In this document: one piece after another, positions 8,095 through 16,906 of the stretch
Position numbering within the stretch: the stretch's first letter is position 1
Layout: each line of letters begins with the position of its first letter
Notes under the pieces: generated by a model
The model's database searches: none
Told to the model about the DNA's origin: nothing
The model's input: the letters and a program-made list of their open reading frames with translations, nothing else
NCBI RefSeq assembly: GCF_014648875.1
Contig: NZ_BMRY01000002.1
Coordinates: 806,001-870,000 of the forward strand
Origin: Streptomyces parvus
GTDB taxonomy: Bacteria; Actinomycetota; Actinomycetes; Streptomycetales; Streptomycetaceae
Direction: 5' to 3'
Length of the DNA: 64,000 bases
Made by a program: the position numbers and the translations under genes

Positions 8095-9266
8095 AGGCGG
8101 GCGTCTTCCTCTACCCGTGGGACGTCGTCGGTGACCCGGACGCCGCCGCCCGGATCGCGGACCTCGGCGTCCGGCAGGTCACCCTGGCCTCCGCCTACCA
8201 CTCCACCCGGGCCCTGACCCCCCGCCACCCCGCCCACCGCGTCGTGACCGCCGAGCACGCCGCCGTCCTCTACCCGCCGGACCCGGACCGCTGGGCGGGC
8301 CGGGCCCTCGCCCCGTACCGCCAGGCCTGGACGCCCGGTGACGATCCGTACGGGGAGGCCGCCGAGGCGCTGGCCGCCGCGGGCCTGGAGGTGCACAGCT
8401 GGGTGGTCCTCGCGCACAGCTCGCGGCTCGGCGCGGAACACCCGGACACCTCGGTGGTCAACGCCTACGGCGACCGCTACCCCTGGGCCCCCTGCATCGC
8501 CCGCCCCGCCGTGCGCGACTACCTCGTGGACCTCGCGGCGGAGGCCGCCGCCCGGCCCGGCGCGCACGGCACCGAACTGGAGTCCTGCGGCTGGTACGGC
8601 TTCGCCCACCTCCACGCCCACGACAAGGTCGCGGGCGTCGGCCTCGGTGACGCGGCGCAGTACCTGATGTCGCTGTGCTTCTGCGCGGTGTGCCGCGAGG
8701 GGTACGGAGAGGAGGGCGTCGACCCGGAGGCGCTTTCCGCCTTCGTACGCCGGGCCCTGGAGCCGGCCTGGTCCGGCGGCGGCTCCCCGGAGTCCGGCCG
8801 CGACGGCATCGCGAAGCTGCTCGGGCCGGAGCAGGCGGACGCCACCCTCGCCTGGCGCGGCCGGGTGGCCAATACGGTGCAGCAGGCGGCCGTCGCGGCT
8901 GTACGGGCGGCGACCCCGCCCGGCTTCCAGGTGCTGTTGCACGCCGACCCCGTCCCGTACCGCACGGGGGCCAACGTCGGCGTCGAACCGGACCACGTCC
9001 TGGCGGTGGCCGACGGGGTGGTGCTGCCCTGCACCGGGTCCGACGCCGTACGGGAGGCGGTCCTCGGGCCGTTCGCCGGGCGCGGCGGGGTGCGCGCCGC
9101 CAACTTCGGGGTCGTCACCGGGATGGGCGGCAGCCCCCGCACCCTGGAGCGCGACGCGGCCCACGCCGCCTCGCTGGGCGCGGACCAACTGCGCCTGTAC
9201 CACGCGGGCCTTGCCTCCGGCCCGGACCTGGAGGCGGTCGCGGCCGCACTCTCACGGCTGGGGTGA
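8091..9266 (+). CDS. TIM-barrel, glycosidase-like hypothetical protein of the uronate operon
   Basis: 391 residues, ATG overlapping the kdgD stop. FLYPWDV, a tract of Tyr-His-Ser-Thr-Arg, ELESCGWYGF, CFCAVCREGY and the C-terminal QLRLYHAGL resemble sugar-acting TIM barrels of the kind found in hypothetical glycoside hydrolase-like families. The cluster Cys-x-Cys-x2-Cys could bind a metal. I cannot name the reaction; linkage to kdgD suggests release or ring opening of uronates. No signal peptide, so cytoplasmic. It is the last gene of a two-gene plus-strand operon. Confidence 0.75.
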   Translation: MKAGVFLYPWDVVGDPDAAARIADLGVRQVTLASAYHSTRALTPRHPAHRVVTAEHAAVLYPPDPDRWAGRALAPYRQAWTPGDDPYGEAAEALAAAGLEVHSWVVLAHSSRLGAEHPDTSVVNAYGDRYPWAPCIARPAVRDYLVDLAAEAAARPGAHGTELESCGWYGFAHLHAHDKVAGVGLGDAAQYLMSLCFCAVCREGYGEEGVDPEALSAFVRRALEPAWSGGGSPESGRDGIAKLLGPEQADATLAWRGRVANTVQQAAVAAVRAATPPGFQVLLHADPVPYRTGANVGVEPDHVLAVADGVVLPCTGSDAVREAVLGPFAGRGGVRAANFGVVTGMGGSPRTLERDAAHAASLGADQLRLYHAGLASGPDLEAVAAALSRLG

Positions 9267-9302
9267 CAGGGCTCCCATCGCCGCGGCTGGGGTGACAGGC
9301 GC

Positions 9303-9371
9303 CCCCATCGCCCCGCGCCTCACAGCCGGGGCGACCGCCCCCCATCGCCCCGCGCCTCACGGCCGGGGCGA
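9303..9371. repeat. 37-bp tandem repeat
   Basis: A 32-base segment at 9303-9334 recurs with one mismatch at 9340-9371, period 37; a degenerate third unit lies at about 9250-9300. The second copy covers the 3' end of the MFS gene, so the C-terminal tail of that transporter is built from repeat sequence. Confidence 0.8.
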
Positions 9372-10592
9372 GGCGGGGGCGCCCCGGCGGCGTCGCGCGC
9401 CCGCCGCCAGGCCCACCGCGGCCAGCACCCCCGCAGCCCCCGCCGACGCCGTCAGCACCCGCACATCCACCACCGCGACGAGCCCCGCCCCCAGTGCCAG
9501 GGCCACCGCGTTGGGCGCCGTCATCAGTGAGCCCGCCGTCGCCGCCGTACGCCCCAGCACCGCGTCCGGCGTCTCCCGCTGCACCGCCGTCATCGCCGCG
9601 ACCAGCACGCACGGCAGACCGAACCCGATCGCCGCGCTCGCCGTCGGCGCCACCGCGTCCGACGACAGCGTTCGCGCCCCGACCCCCAGCGCGAACAACG
9701 CGATCCCGCCCGCCGCGAACACCCGCTCGGGCAGTCGGCGCAGCAGCGGCCCCGCCAGCAGCCCCACCGCCACCGAACCCGCGCCCTGCACCGCGTAGAG
9801 CACCCCCGCGTACGCCGGGGCCCGGCCGAGCACCTCGTCGACGTACGCGAAGGTCACCGCCCCGTTCACCCCCGCCAGGAACATCGTCGCCGCCCCCGCC
9901 GTCACCAGCGGGCGCAGCGCGGCCGAGGAGCGGATCCGCCGCAGCCCGGCGGCGAGTTCATCGCGCCAGGAACCCGGAGGGGACGGCTTCGGCCCCGAGG
10001 TCCCGGGCGTCTTCCGTACCGGCAGCTTCGCGAAGACCAGGGCGGCCAGCGCGCAGGTCGCCGCCGCCAGCAGCGCCACGGCGGGCCCGCCGAACCGTAC
10101 GTACAGCCCCGCGCCCGTCAGCGGGGCGACCAGCTTCATGCCCTCGTTGGCCGTCATCCGCAGCCCGTTGAAATCCGCCAGCAGGGAGGCGGGCACGGTC
10201 CCCGCGACAAGTGCCGACTCCGCCGCGTCGAGCACGACACCGCTCGCCCCGTGGAGCACCAGCACCGCGAAGAGCAGCCAGACGGTGCGGCCCGAGTCCA
10301 CCAGCACCAGCGGGACCAGCAGGCAGGCCATCACCACGTTGCCCCGCACCAGCAGCACTTTCCGGTCCATCCGGTCCGCGAGCGCGCCGAGCGCCGGCCC
10401 GGCCAGCACCGGGGCCCACATCGCGAACACCGTCAGCGCCGCCAGACTGTTCGACCCGGTCAGCGACTTGACCCAGATGCCCGCCGTGAGCCACATCGCC
10501 GACGTACCGAAACCGGAGACGACCACCCCCGCCAGACAGCGCCCCGCCGTCCGGTCCCGCAGGACCCTCACCACCGCCGAACCGCCGCCCAT
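9357..10592 (-). CDS. MFS transporter
   Basis: 411 residues with about twelve hydrophobic segments and the MFS loop signature GALADRMDRK between TM2 and TM3. The arrangement resembles small-molecule and siderophore exporters of the EntS type, but substrate cannot be read from sequence. Start at 10592 is preceded by GGAGAGGA; longer in-frame starts add an Arg/His-rich tail unlike the family. It follows the alpha/beta-hydrolase gene, 96 bases downstream on the same strand, and may be co-transcribed from the iron-box promoter. Confidence 0.85.
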   Translation of the reverse strand: MGGGSAVVRVLRDRTAGRCLAGVVVSGFGTSAMWLTAGIWVKSLTGSNSLAALTVFAMWAPVLAGPALGALADRMDRKVLLVRGNVVMACLLVPLVLVDSGRTVWLLFAVLVLHGASGVVLDAAESALVAGTVPASLLADFNGLRMTANEGMKLVAPLTGAGLYVRFGGPAVALLAAATCALAALVFAKLPVRKTPGTSGPKPSPPGSWRDELAAGLRRIRSSAALRPLVTAGAATMFLAGVNGAVTFAYVDEVLGRAPAYAGVLYAVQGAGSVAVGLLAGPLLRRLPERVFAAGGIALFALGVGARTLSSDAVAPTASAAIGFGLPCVLVAAMTAVQRETPDAVLGRTAATAGSLMTAPNAVALALGAGLVAVVDVRVLTASAGAAGVLAAVGLAAGARRRRGAPASPRP

Positions 10593-10688
10593 GCCGGTGC
10601 CGTCCTCTCCGCTCCACGCTCCGCGCATCCGCGCTGTGTGCGGCTCATGGTGGGGAGTAAGGCCGTCCGACGGCATCGGGCGGATTCC

Positions 10689-11615
10689 CTAGACGACCGC
10701 CAGCCGCCGGATCTCCTCCGCCAGCTCCGCCGCCGAGGTCGTCAGCACCATGTGGTCCGCCTCCGGCAGCACCACATGCCGGCCGTGCGGTGACTGCCGG
10801 GCCCGGTAGGCGTGCGAGGCGGTCGCCCGCTCGCGGACGGACTTCGGCATCCCGGGGGAGACCCGTCCCGCCGACACCACCGTCACCGGCAGCCCCGCAA
10901 GACCCGGCGGGTTCTCCAGCAGGGCCCGCAGGTCGCCCGCCGCGTCCTCCAGCTCCCGGCCCCGGGTCCGGGTCATGGCGACGGTGTAGCCCTCGGCCCG
11001 CATGTCGGCGGCGGCGTCCGGCGGCAGTGTGGCGGTGAGCGAGCGGTAGGCGCGGCCCAGCAGCCCCAGCCGGGCCAGCGCGACCGTCACCAGCTGCCCG
11101 ATCCGCTCGGCCCGCCGCATCGCGGGCTGGAAGAGCAGATCGCAGGACTCGTCGGTCGGGTCGACGAGCACCAGGCCCGCCACCCGCGCGGGCTGCGCGG
11201 CGGCCGCCAGCCGTACCAGGGGCCCGCCCCAGCTGTGGCCGACGAGGAGGAACGGGCCGCCGGGGCCCACGCGTTCGAGGTGGTCGAGCAGATCCCCGAG
11301 GTCCTCGGCGAGGGCGGGCAGCCGGCGCGACACCCCGGCGGGGGCGGCCGGGCTGCGACCGAGACCGCTGCGGTCGTACACCACCGTCGGCGCGACATCG
11401 GCCAGCGCGGCCCGGGCGCCCGCCCAGTAGGAGCGGCCCGCGGCGAGCCCGCCCTCGAATACCACGGTCGGCCGGGCCCCGTCAGGGCCGACGGGGCCCG
11501 GCAGCCACTGGTAGTACAGCTCCCGCCCGTCGCCGGTACGGGCGCGGCCCGCCTCGCCCTGGCTGTGGGCGGGGGCGTCGGCGTCGCGCCCCGTTCCGTG
11601 CTCCGCCGGAGCCAT
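10689..11615 (-). CDS. Alpha/beta-hydrolase
   Basis: 308 residues. Nucleophile elbow GHSWGG, a preceding VVYDRSGLG strand, an Asp in LVLVDPTD and a C-terminal ADHMVL give a complete Ser-Asp-His set. No signal peptide, so cytosolic ester or lactone hydrolysis is expected. ATG at 11615 follows GGAGGT; a GTG five codons earlier is possible. A 19-base iron-box-like sequence (11689-11707) lies upstream, and the MFS gene follows, which makes a siderophore or metallophore role possible but unproven. Confidence 0.84.
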   Translation of the reverse strand: MAPAEHGTGRDADAPAHSQGEAGRARTGDGRELYYQWLPGPVGPDGARPTVVFEGGLAAGRSYWAGARAALADVAPTVVYDRSGLGRSPAAPAGVSRRLPALAEDLGDLLDHLERVGPGGPFLLVGHSWGGPLVRLAAAAQPARVAGLVLVDPTDESCDLLFQPAMRRAERIGQLVTVALARLGLLGRAYRSLTATLPPDAAADMRAEGYTVAMTRTRGRELEDAAGDLRALLENPPGLAGLPVTVVSAGRVSPGMPKSVRERATASHAYRARQSPHGRHVVLPEADHMVLTTSAAELAEEIRRLAVV

Positions 11616-11657
11616 CCCCGTACCTCCCACACGTCGTCACGTTGGCATGTCGGCACA

Positions 11658-11687
11658 TTGGCGCCCCGGGACCGTCCGGGGCGCCAA
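11658..11687 (-). terminator. Hairpin downstream of the PBP gene
   Basis: Perfect 12-base arms (11658-11669, 11676-11687), six-base loop. It sits after the penicillin-binding protein gene and before the hydrolase, so it could terminate the former; for transcripts starting at the iron box it would be in the 5' leader. Confidence 0.85.
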
Positions 11688-11688
11688 G

Positions 11689-11707
11689 TAAGGCAAGGGT
11701 AACCTAA
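11689..11707 (-). promoter_or_regulatory. Iron-box-like DmdR/IdeR site
   Basis: On the minus strand it begins TTAGGTTA and ends CCTTA, 14 of 19 matches to the consensus TTAGGTTAGGCTAACCTAA. It overlaps a TACCCT -10-like hexamer and lies 74 bases upstream of the hydrolase start. Prediction by eye; binding is not established. Confidence 0.5.
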
Positions 11708-11729
11708 GTCGAAGGTGTCGGGGGTTCGT

Positions 11730-13181
11730 TCACCTCTCCAGCGCCGCCTTCATCATCTTCTGCGCGATCGGCGCGGCCAGGCCGTTGCCGCTGACCTCGG
11801 AGCGCGCCGAGCCGGAGTCCTCGACGATCACCGCGACCGCGACCTCCTTGCCGCTGCTGCCGTCCTTCGCGTACGAGGTGAACCAGGCGTACGGGGTGTT
11901 GCTGTTGTCCACGCCGTTCTGCGCGGTGCCCGTCTTCCCGCCGACCTCGGCCCCGGCGATCCTGGCGTTGGTTCCGGTGCCGTCCTCGACCACGGTCACC
12001 ATCGCGCTGCGGAGCTGCTCGGCGGTCCTCTCCTCCACCACGCGCTTCGTGTCGCCGTCCTCGGTCTCCTCCAGCACCGTGCCGTCCCCGTCGGTCACCG
12101 ACGCGACCATGTGCGGCGCCGCCAGCTCACCGCCGTTGGCCAGTGCCGAGGTGACCATCGCCATCTGGAGCGGGGTCGCGGTGACCTCGAACTGGCCGAT
12201 CCCCGTCAGGGCCGTCTGCGCCTTGTCCATGTCCGTCGGATACACGCTCTTCGCCGCCCGGACCGGGACGTCCAGCTTCTCGGTGTCGAACCCGAACGCG
12301 TCCGCCATCTCCTTGACCTTGTCCTGGCCGAGGTCGGCCGCCGCCTTCGCGAAGACGTTGTTGCAGGAGTACTGGAGCGCGGTGCGCAGGGTCGCGTTCT
12401 CGCAGGGGGCGGACGCGTTCTCGTTGCGCAGGACCGTGCTGGTGCCGGGCAGGGTGTACGGGTCGGGGCTGTCGGTGCGCTCGTCGACCGAGCCGTAGAG
12501 CCCGTTCTCCAGGGCGGCCGCCGCGACCACCAGCTTGAACGTGGACCCCGGCGCCAGCGGCTGCCGCAGCGCCCGGTTGACCAGCGGCTTGTCCGGATCG
12601 TCCAGCAGTTTCCGCCAGGCGTCGCCGTCCGTCGTCCCGCTGATCTTCGAGGGGTCGTACGAGGGGGTCGAGACCATGCCGAGGATCCGGCCGGTCTTCG
12701 GGTCGGTCGCCACCGCCGCGCCCTTGTCGTCGCCGAGCGCCTCGTACGCCGCCTTCTGGACGCCCGGGTCGATCGTGGTGAGGACGTTCCCCGGCTTCGC
12801 CTGGCCGCCGGTGACCAGGTCCTTCGGGTCCTTCAGCCGGTCGTCCGTGCCGTCCAGGACGTCGCTGTGGATGCCTTCGAGCTGGGTCGCCCCGTACGCC
12901 TGCGAGCTGTAACCGGTGACGGCCGCGTACAGCTCGCCCTGCGTGTAGGTCCTCTTGTACCGGAGGTCGCCACCACTGGTCCCCTTCGATCCGGTGACCG
13001 GTGAACCGGCCACGATGATGTCCCCGAGCCGCTGCGCGTACTGCGCGATGGTGTTCCGCCGGTTGTGCTCGTCGTCTGCGAGCGCCCTGGCCTCGTAGCC
13101 CTGCACCCAGGTCGCCCGCACCAGCAGGGCGAGCACCATGAGCAGGCAGAAGACCGAAGCGCGCCTGATTGTCTTGTTCAT
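11730..13181 (-). CDS. Class B penicillin-binding protein (transpeptidase)
   Basis: 483 residues. One N-terminal membrane anchor (about 7-24), then the transpeptidase domain with STFK at 213-216, SCN at 272-274 and KTG at 416-418, the three active-site motifs. It lacks a long dimerisation domain and is of the size of actinobacterial PbpA/PBP2-like enzymes that cross-link peptidoglycan outside the membrane. Start MNKTIRR is chosen because it puts the anchor at the N-terminus; an upstream in-frame start would add a polar 19-residue tail. No ftsW/rodA is adjacent here. Confidence 0.92.
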   Translation of the reverse strand: MNKTIRRASVFCLLMVLALLVRATWVQGYEARALADDEHNRRNTIAQYAQRLGDIIVAGSPVTGSKGTSGGDLRYKRTYTQGELYAAVTGYSSQAYGATQLEGIHSDVLDGTDDRLKDPKDLVTGGQAKPGNVLTTIDPGVQKAAYEALGDDKGAAVATDPKTGRILGMVSTPSYDPSKISGTTDGDAWRKLLDDPDKPLVNRALRQPLAPGSTFKLVVAAAALENGLYGSVDERTDSPDPYTLPGTSTVLRNENASAPCENATLRTALQYSCNNVFAKAAADLGQDKVKEMADAFGFDTEKLDVPVRAAKSVYPTDMDKAQTALTGIGQFEVTATPLQMAMVTSALANGGELAAPHMVASVTDGDGTVLEETEDGDTKRVVEERTAEQLRSAMVTVVEDGTGTNARIAGAEVGGKTGTAQNGVDNSNTPYAWFTSYAKDGSSGKEVAVAVIVEDSGSARSEVSGNGLAAPIAQKMMKAALER

Positions 13182-13275
13182 CCCGGTGGAGGGACGAGCG
13201 GGGCGGTTCCGGACGTTCCCTTCCGTGCCCCTTCTCACCGTTTTCTCACCCGGCCCCCGCCCCGTTGCGACCCGC

Positions 13276-13938
13276 TCAGCCCGGGGTGATGAAACCGGAC
13301 TCGTACGCCGCGATCACCGCCTGGGTGCGGTCCCGGGCGCCGGTCTTCGCGAGGACCGCCGCCACATGCGTCTTCGCCGTCGCCGGGCCCACCGACAGCC
13401 GGCCCGCGATCTCCGCGTTGGTCAGCCCCGCCGCCATCAGCCGCAGCACGTCCGCCTCCCGGTCGGTCAGCCGCGCCACCCACGCCGGGACCCCGGCCGG
13501 CCTGCGCGCGGCGTGCTCGGCGGCCAGCGTGCGCACCGCCGCCGGGTAGAGGAGCGAGTCGCCGCACGCCACCAGACGCACCGCCTGCACCAGCTCCTCC
13601 GCCGCCGCCCGCTTCAGCAGGAACCCGGCCGCCCCGGCGTGCAGGGCGTCGTAGACGTACGCGTCGTTCTCGAAGGTCGTCACGACGACGATCCTCGGCG
13701 GGTCCTCCAGGGTGGAGAGGATCTGCTCCGTGGCCCGGATGCCGTCGATCTCCGGCATCCGTACGTCCATCAGCACCACGTCGGGCCGCAGCTCCCGCAC
13801 CACGGAGACGGCCTCCGCGCCGGTGGTCGCCTCCCCCACGACCTCGATGCCCTCCTCGGCGTCCAGGATCACCCGCAGTGCCGTGCGCACCATCCGCTCG
13901 TCGTCCGCGAGCACCACCCGCACCGGAGCCCCGCTCAT
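13276..13938 (-). CDS. NarL/LuxR-family response regulator
   Basis: 220 residues. Receiver domain with acidic pocket ADDE and phosphoacceptor Asp58 in LMDVRMP; conserved Thr and Lys (KRAAAEE) follow. The C-terminal LuxR-type helix-turn-helix reads TDREADVLRLMAAGLTNAE. Its start overlaps the histidine kinase gene by four bases, so it is the cognate regulator. Likely targets are its own operon or adjacent export or envelope genes; none is shown by sequence. Confidence 0.93.
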   Translation of the reverse strand: MSGAPVRVVLADDERMVRTALRVILDAEEGIEVVGEATTGAEAVSVVRELRPDVVLMDVRMPEIDGIRATEQILSTLEDPPRIVVVTTFENDAYVYDALHAGAAGFLLKRAAAEELVQAVRLVACGDSLLYPAAVRTLAAEHAARRPAGVPAWVARLTDREADVLRLMAAGLTNAEIAGRLSVGPATAKTHVAAVLAKTGARDRTQAVIAAYESGFITPG

Positions 13939-15242
13939 CGCCGCCCCTCCGCCCGGTCGGCCGTCCCCGTCGCTTCCGCCGTCGTCAGCGGCAGCCGGGC
14001 GGTGAGCCGCCAGACCCCGTCGTACGGTCCCGCCTCGGCCCGGCCGCCCAGCAGGACGGCCCGCTCCGCGACGCCGCGCAGCCCGCGACCGCCCCCGGGG
14101 CGTGCCACGGCCGGCTGCTCGCCCAGCGGATTCTCCATCACGATCATCAACTCCCTCTCCCGTTCCCGTACCGCGATCAGCAGCCGCACCGGGGAGGCCG
14201 CGTCGCCCCCGCCGTGCCGCAGGGCGTTGCTCAGCCCTTCTTGGACGATCCGGTACGCCTCCCGCGCGACCACCGGGTCCACCACGCCCGGGTCCTCCGG
14301 ATCACCCTCCCGCTCGTACGCCACCGGCACCCCGCAGTGCGCCAGCAGCCCGCCGAGCGCGTCCAGACCCGGCCCGTACGCCGTGCCCTCCTCGTCCGGC
14401 TCCCCGTCCTGCCGCAGCAGCCCCAGCACCGAGTCCAGCTCGCCGACCGTGCGCCGCGTCGTCTCCTCGATGGCGGTCAGCGCCTCGCGGACGAACTCCG
14501 GGTCCCGGTCCAGGACCCGGCGCGCCGCCCCCGCCTGAAGGGTCACCGCACTCAGCGCGTGCCCCACCGAGTCGTGCAGCTCCCGGGCGAGCCGGTTGCG
14601 CACCGCCAGATCCGCCGCGCGGCGCTCGGCGGCGGCCAGCCGGTCCTCGGGGGTCGGCCCCAGCAGCACCGGCGCCCGCCGGGCCAGCACCTCCCCGGCC
14701 ACGGCGGCGGCCAGCGCCAGCGCCAGCAGCATCGCGAGCCCCGCGAACGGCGCGAGGGCCAGGGCCCACGGCTCCCGCAGCGCCTCCGGCCCGTCCAGCA
14801 GCCAGGTCTCGCGCAGCCCGGCGAAGAACGGCAGGGCGATCACCGCCACCGCGAACGGCGGCAGCGCCAGCGTGGCCCCGCTGATGATCCCGCCGAGTGC
14901 CAGATGCAGGGTGTACCAGCCGGCAGTACGCACCCGGGCCTGCCGGGTCCGGGCGGGCCCGTCGGCCAGCACGGCGGGCGGGACCCCGCACAGGGCACGG
15001 GCGGCGGCCACCGACAGCGGCCGGACGAGGGCGAAGAAGCCGGTGACCGCGGCCATCGGCAGGGCGAGGCCGAAGGCGACGAACTGCGCGGGCAGCGAGG
15101 AGAAGAGCTGCCCGCCGCCGCCCGCCATGCCGACCAGGACCGTGCCGACGAGGAAGTACGGCATCAGCAGCGCGCCACCGATGATCAGGTGCAGCCAGCG
15201 CAGCCGGGCCCGCCTGCCGAACAGTCCGGCGAGGAACCTCAT
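13935..15242 (-). CDS. Sensor histidine kinase (HisKA_3 type)
   Basis: 435 residues. The N-terminal half has four to six membrane segments (20-185) with little extracellular sequence, the middle has the dimerisation helix NRLARELHDSVGHALS with phosphorylated His223, and the C-terminus has an ATPase domain ending in GGGRGLRGV. This is the NarL-type intramembrane-sensing class. The ATG overlaps the stop of the upstream membrane protein (ATGA), and the gene overlaps the regulator gene downstream, giving a tight three-gene operon. Confidence 0.93.
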   Translation of the reverse strand: MRFLAGLFGRRARLRWLHLIIGGALLMPYFLVGTVLVGMAGGGGQLFSSLPAQFVAFGLALPMAAVTGFFALVRPLSVAAARALCGVPPAVLADGPARTRQARVRTAGWYTLHLALGGIISGATLALPPFAVAVIALPFFAGLRETWLLDGPEALREPWALALAPFAGLAMLLALALAAAVAGEVLARRAPVLLGPTPEDRLAAAERRAADLAVRNRLARELHDSVGHALSAVTLQAGAARRVLDRDPEFVREALTAIEETTRRTVGELDSVLGLLRQDGEPDEEGTAYGPGLDALGGLLAHCGVPVAYEREGDPEDPGVVDPVVAREAYRIVQEGLSNALRHGGGDAASPVRLLIAVRERERELMIVMENPLGEQPAVARPGGGRGLRGVAERAVLLGGRAEAGPYDGVWRLTARLPLTTAEATGTADRAEGRR

Positions 15243-16321
15243 GACCTTCGGCTCTCGTGGGTTGCGTCGCGCGCGGGTGCGGAACGCGCCGCCGCGCGCT
15301 CCGCGAAGAAGTACGCACCCAGCGTCACGACGAGCGCCCCGGCCAGCATCTGGACAGCGTAGGTCACCATGGTCGCCGCCGTCGGCCGGTCCGCCGCCTC
15401 GCCCGCGCCCATCAGCCCGGCGAGGCTCATCCACCCGCCCCAGCAGGCCATCTGCGCCGAACCGCACCACGCCAGGACGAGCGGCAGCCGCAGGGAGAGG
15501 CCGTCCGTGCGCCGGAAGGCCAGCAGCAGCACCCCGACGGCGGTGACCACGACGAAGAGCAGGCTGACCGCTTCGAGGACGTAGAAGTCGCTGGTGCGGT
15601 CCGCCGCCCGGGCCGGCTCCAGCCCGGCGGTCGAGCCGGTCGCCCACAACAGGTGGGTGACGCCCGGGACCAGGGCGGCCGACGCGGCGGCGACAGCGGT
15701 CGCGCGCAGGGCGGGCGCGGTGGGGCTCTCCGGCAGATCCCGCAGCCGCCCCCGCCACAGATCGCCCCAGCGCTCCCTGGCGTACAGCGCGAAGAGGGAG
15801 CCGAGGGCGAGGCCCTGGACGATGAAGCCGCCGTAGACGACACCGAAGACCCACGGGTCGAGGAACGGCTCGGAACTCCCCTCGCCGACCGGCCGCCCGC
15901 CGCCACCGCCGAGGATCCGTACGACCAGCTGGACCGGGAAGGCCGTCATGATCGGCAGCAGCAGACCGCTCGCCACCCACATCGGCAGCACCAGCAGCCA
16001 GGCCGGCACCCGCAGACCCCAGGGCCGGGTGAGCAGCAGCGCGAGGGCGACGACGGCACCGTCCATCAGCACGGTGGCCCCGTTGGCGACGGCCAGCGCG
16101 GTGCCGCCGTCCAGCAGGGGGCTGCCGTCGGGGATCCCGATCCGACTGCCCGCCATCCAGGCCGTCTTGAGGCCGACGTACGGCAGGCAGGACGCGATGG
16201 CGGCCACCCGCAGGACGGACCGCGCGCGGCCGATGCGGTACGGGGGGTCCTCGGGCGGTGTGCCGGTGCCGGTGCGTTCCTCGGGCGGTGCGCCGGTGCC
16301 GGTGTGCAGGTTCGCTGTCAT
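15239..16321 (-). CDS. Multi-pass membrane protein of the two-component operon
   Basis: 360 residues, about eight hydrophobic segments, no recognised catalytic motif. The N-terminal tail carries two copies of a ten-residue Thr-Gly-Thr-Pro-Pro-Glu type repeat from a 30-base tandem duplication (16248-16307). It is translationally coupled to the kinase, so it may be an accessory sensor or the system's output protein; that is inference from position. Start MTANLHTG is chosen as the shortest form that keeps the full first membrane segment. Confidence 0.75.
   Translation of the reverse strand: MTANLHTGTGAPPEERTGTGTPPEDPPYRIGRARSVLRVAAIASCLPYVGLKTAWMAGSRIGIPDGSPLLDGGTALAVANGATVLMDGAVVALALLLTRPWGLRVPAWLLVLPMWVASGLLLPIMTAFPVQLVVRILGGGGGRPVGEGSSEPFLDPWVFGVVYGGFIVQGLALGSLFALYARERWGDLWRGRLRDLPESPTAPALRATAVAAASAALVPGVTHLLWATGSTAGLEPARAADRTSDFYVLEAVSLLFVVVTAVGVLLLAFRRTDGLSLRLPLVLAWCGSAQMACWGGWMSLAGLMGAGEAADRPTAATMVTYAVQMLAGALVVTLGAYFFAERAAARSAPARDATHESRRS
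16248..16307. repeat. 30-bp tandem duplication
   Basis: Units 16248-16277 and 16278-16307 are nearly identical. The length is a multiple of three, so the frame of the membrane protein is kept. Confidence 0.85.
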
Positions 16322-16426
16322 GCCACCAGGCTTCCGCCCGGGCCGTCCCCGCACGTCCTGCCCGCCGACGATGCGCCTCCGCCGCGCGGGGGAGGCCCGC
16401 TGCGGGGAGGGCTACGCGGGGAGGCC

Positions 16427-16906
16427 CTACGCGCGGAGCGTCACCAGCACCTCGTCGATCTCCTCGCCCCGGGCCTGGGCGAACCCCCGGTCGGTGCCGG
16501 TCACCACGAAGCCGCACTTCTCCAGCACCCGGCGCGAGCCGAGGTTGTCGGCCGCCGCCCGGGCGTGCAGCGGACGTGTGGGCGTCTCGTCGAGGAACGC
16601 CCGCAGCGCGGCCGTCGCCAGCCCGCGGCCCCAGTGCGCCCGGTCGATCCAGTACGTCACCTGGCGGTCGCCCACCTCCCCGTACGCCCCGACATGGCCC
16701 ACCACGACGCCGTCGGCCACCGCCGTGCGCATCACCACCCCGCCGGACCCGGACCGGATCCGCGCCCAGTGGGCGTCGAACGCGGCGCGGTCGGTGGGGT
16801 CCTTCGGGGTGAACGCGGCGACCCGGGTCGCGTCCGGATCGCTCATCCAGGCGAAGAACAGCGGCAGGTCGGCGTCCTCCACCGCGCGCAGCGACACCTC
16901 GGCCAT
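16427..16906 (-). CDS. GNAT-family N-acetyltransferase
   Basis: 159 residues. Acetyl-CoA binding loop in HWGRGLATAALRAF (R/Q-x2-G-x-A type), preceding YWIDRA strand and C-terminal N-x-GSRRVLEKCGF, all typical of RimJ/RimL-like GNATs that acetylate small amines or protein N-termini. Start codon overlaps the IclR stop by one base (TGATG), so it is co-translated with the regulator. Relation to uronate metabolism is not evident. Confidence 0.88.
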   Translation of the reverse strand: MAEVSLRAVEDADLPLFFAWMSDPDATRVAAFTPKDPTDRAAFDAHWARIRSGSGGVVMRTAVADGVVVGHVGAYGEVGDRQVTYWIDRAHWGRGLATAALRAFLDETPTRPLHARAAADNLGSRRVLEKCGFVVTGTDRGFAQARGEEIDEVLVTLRA

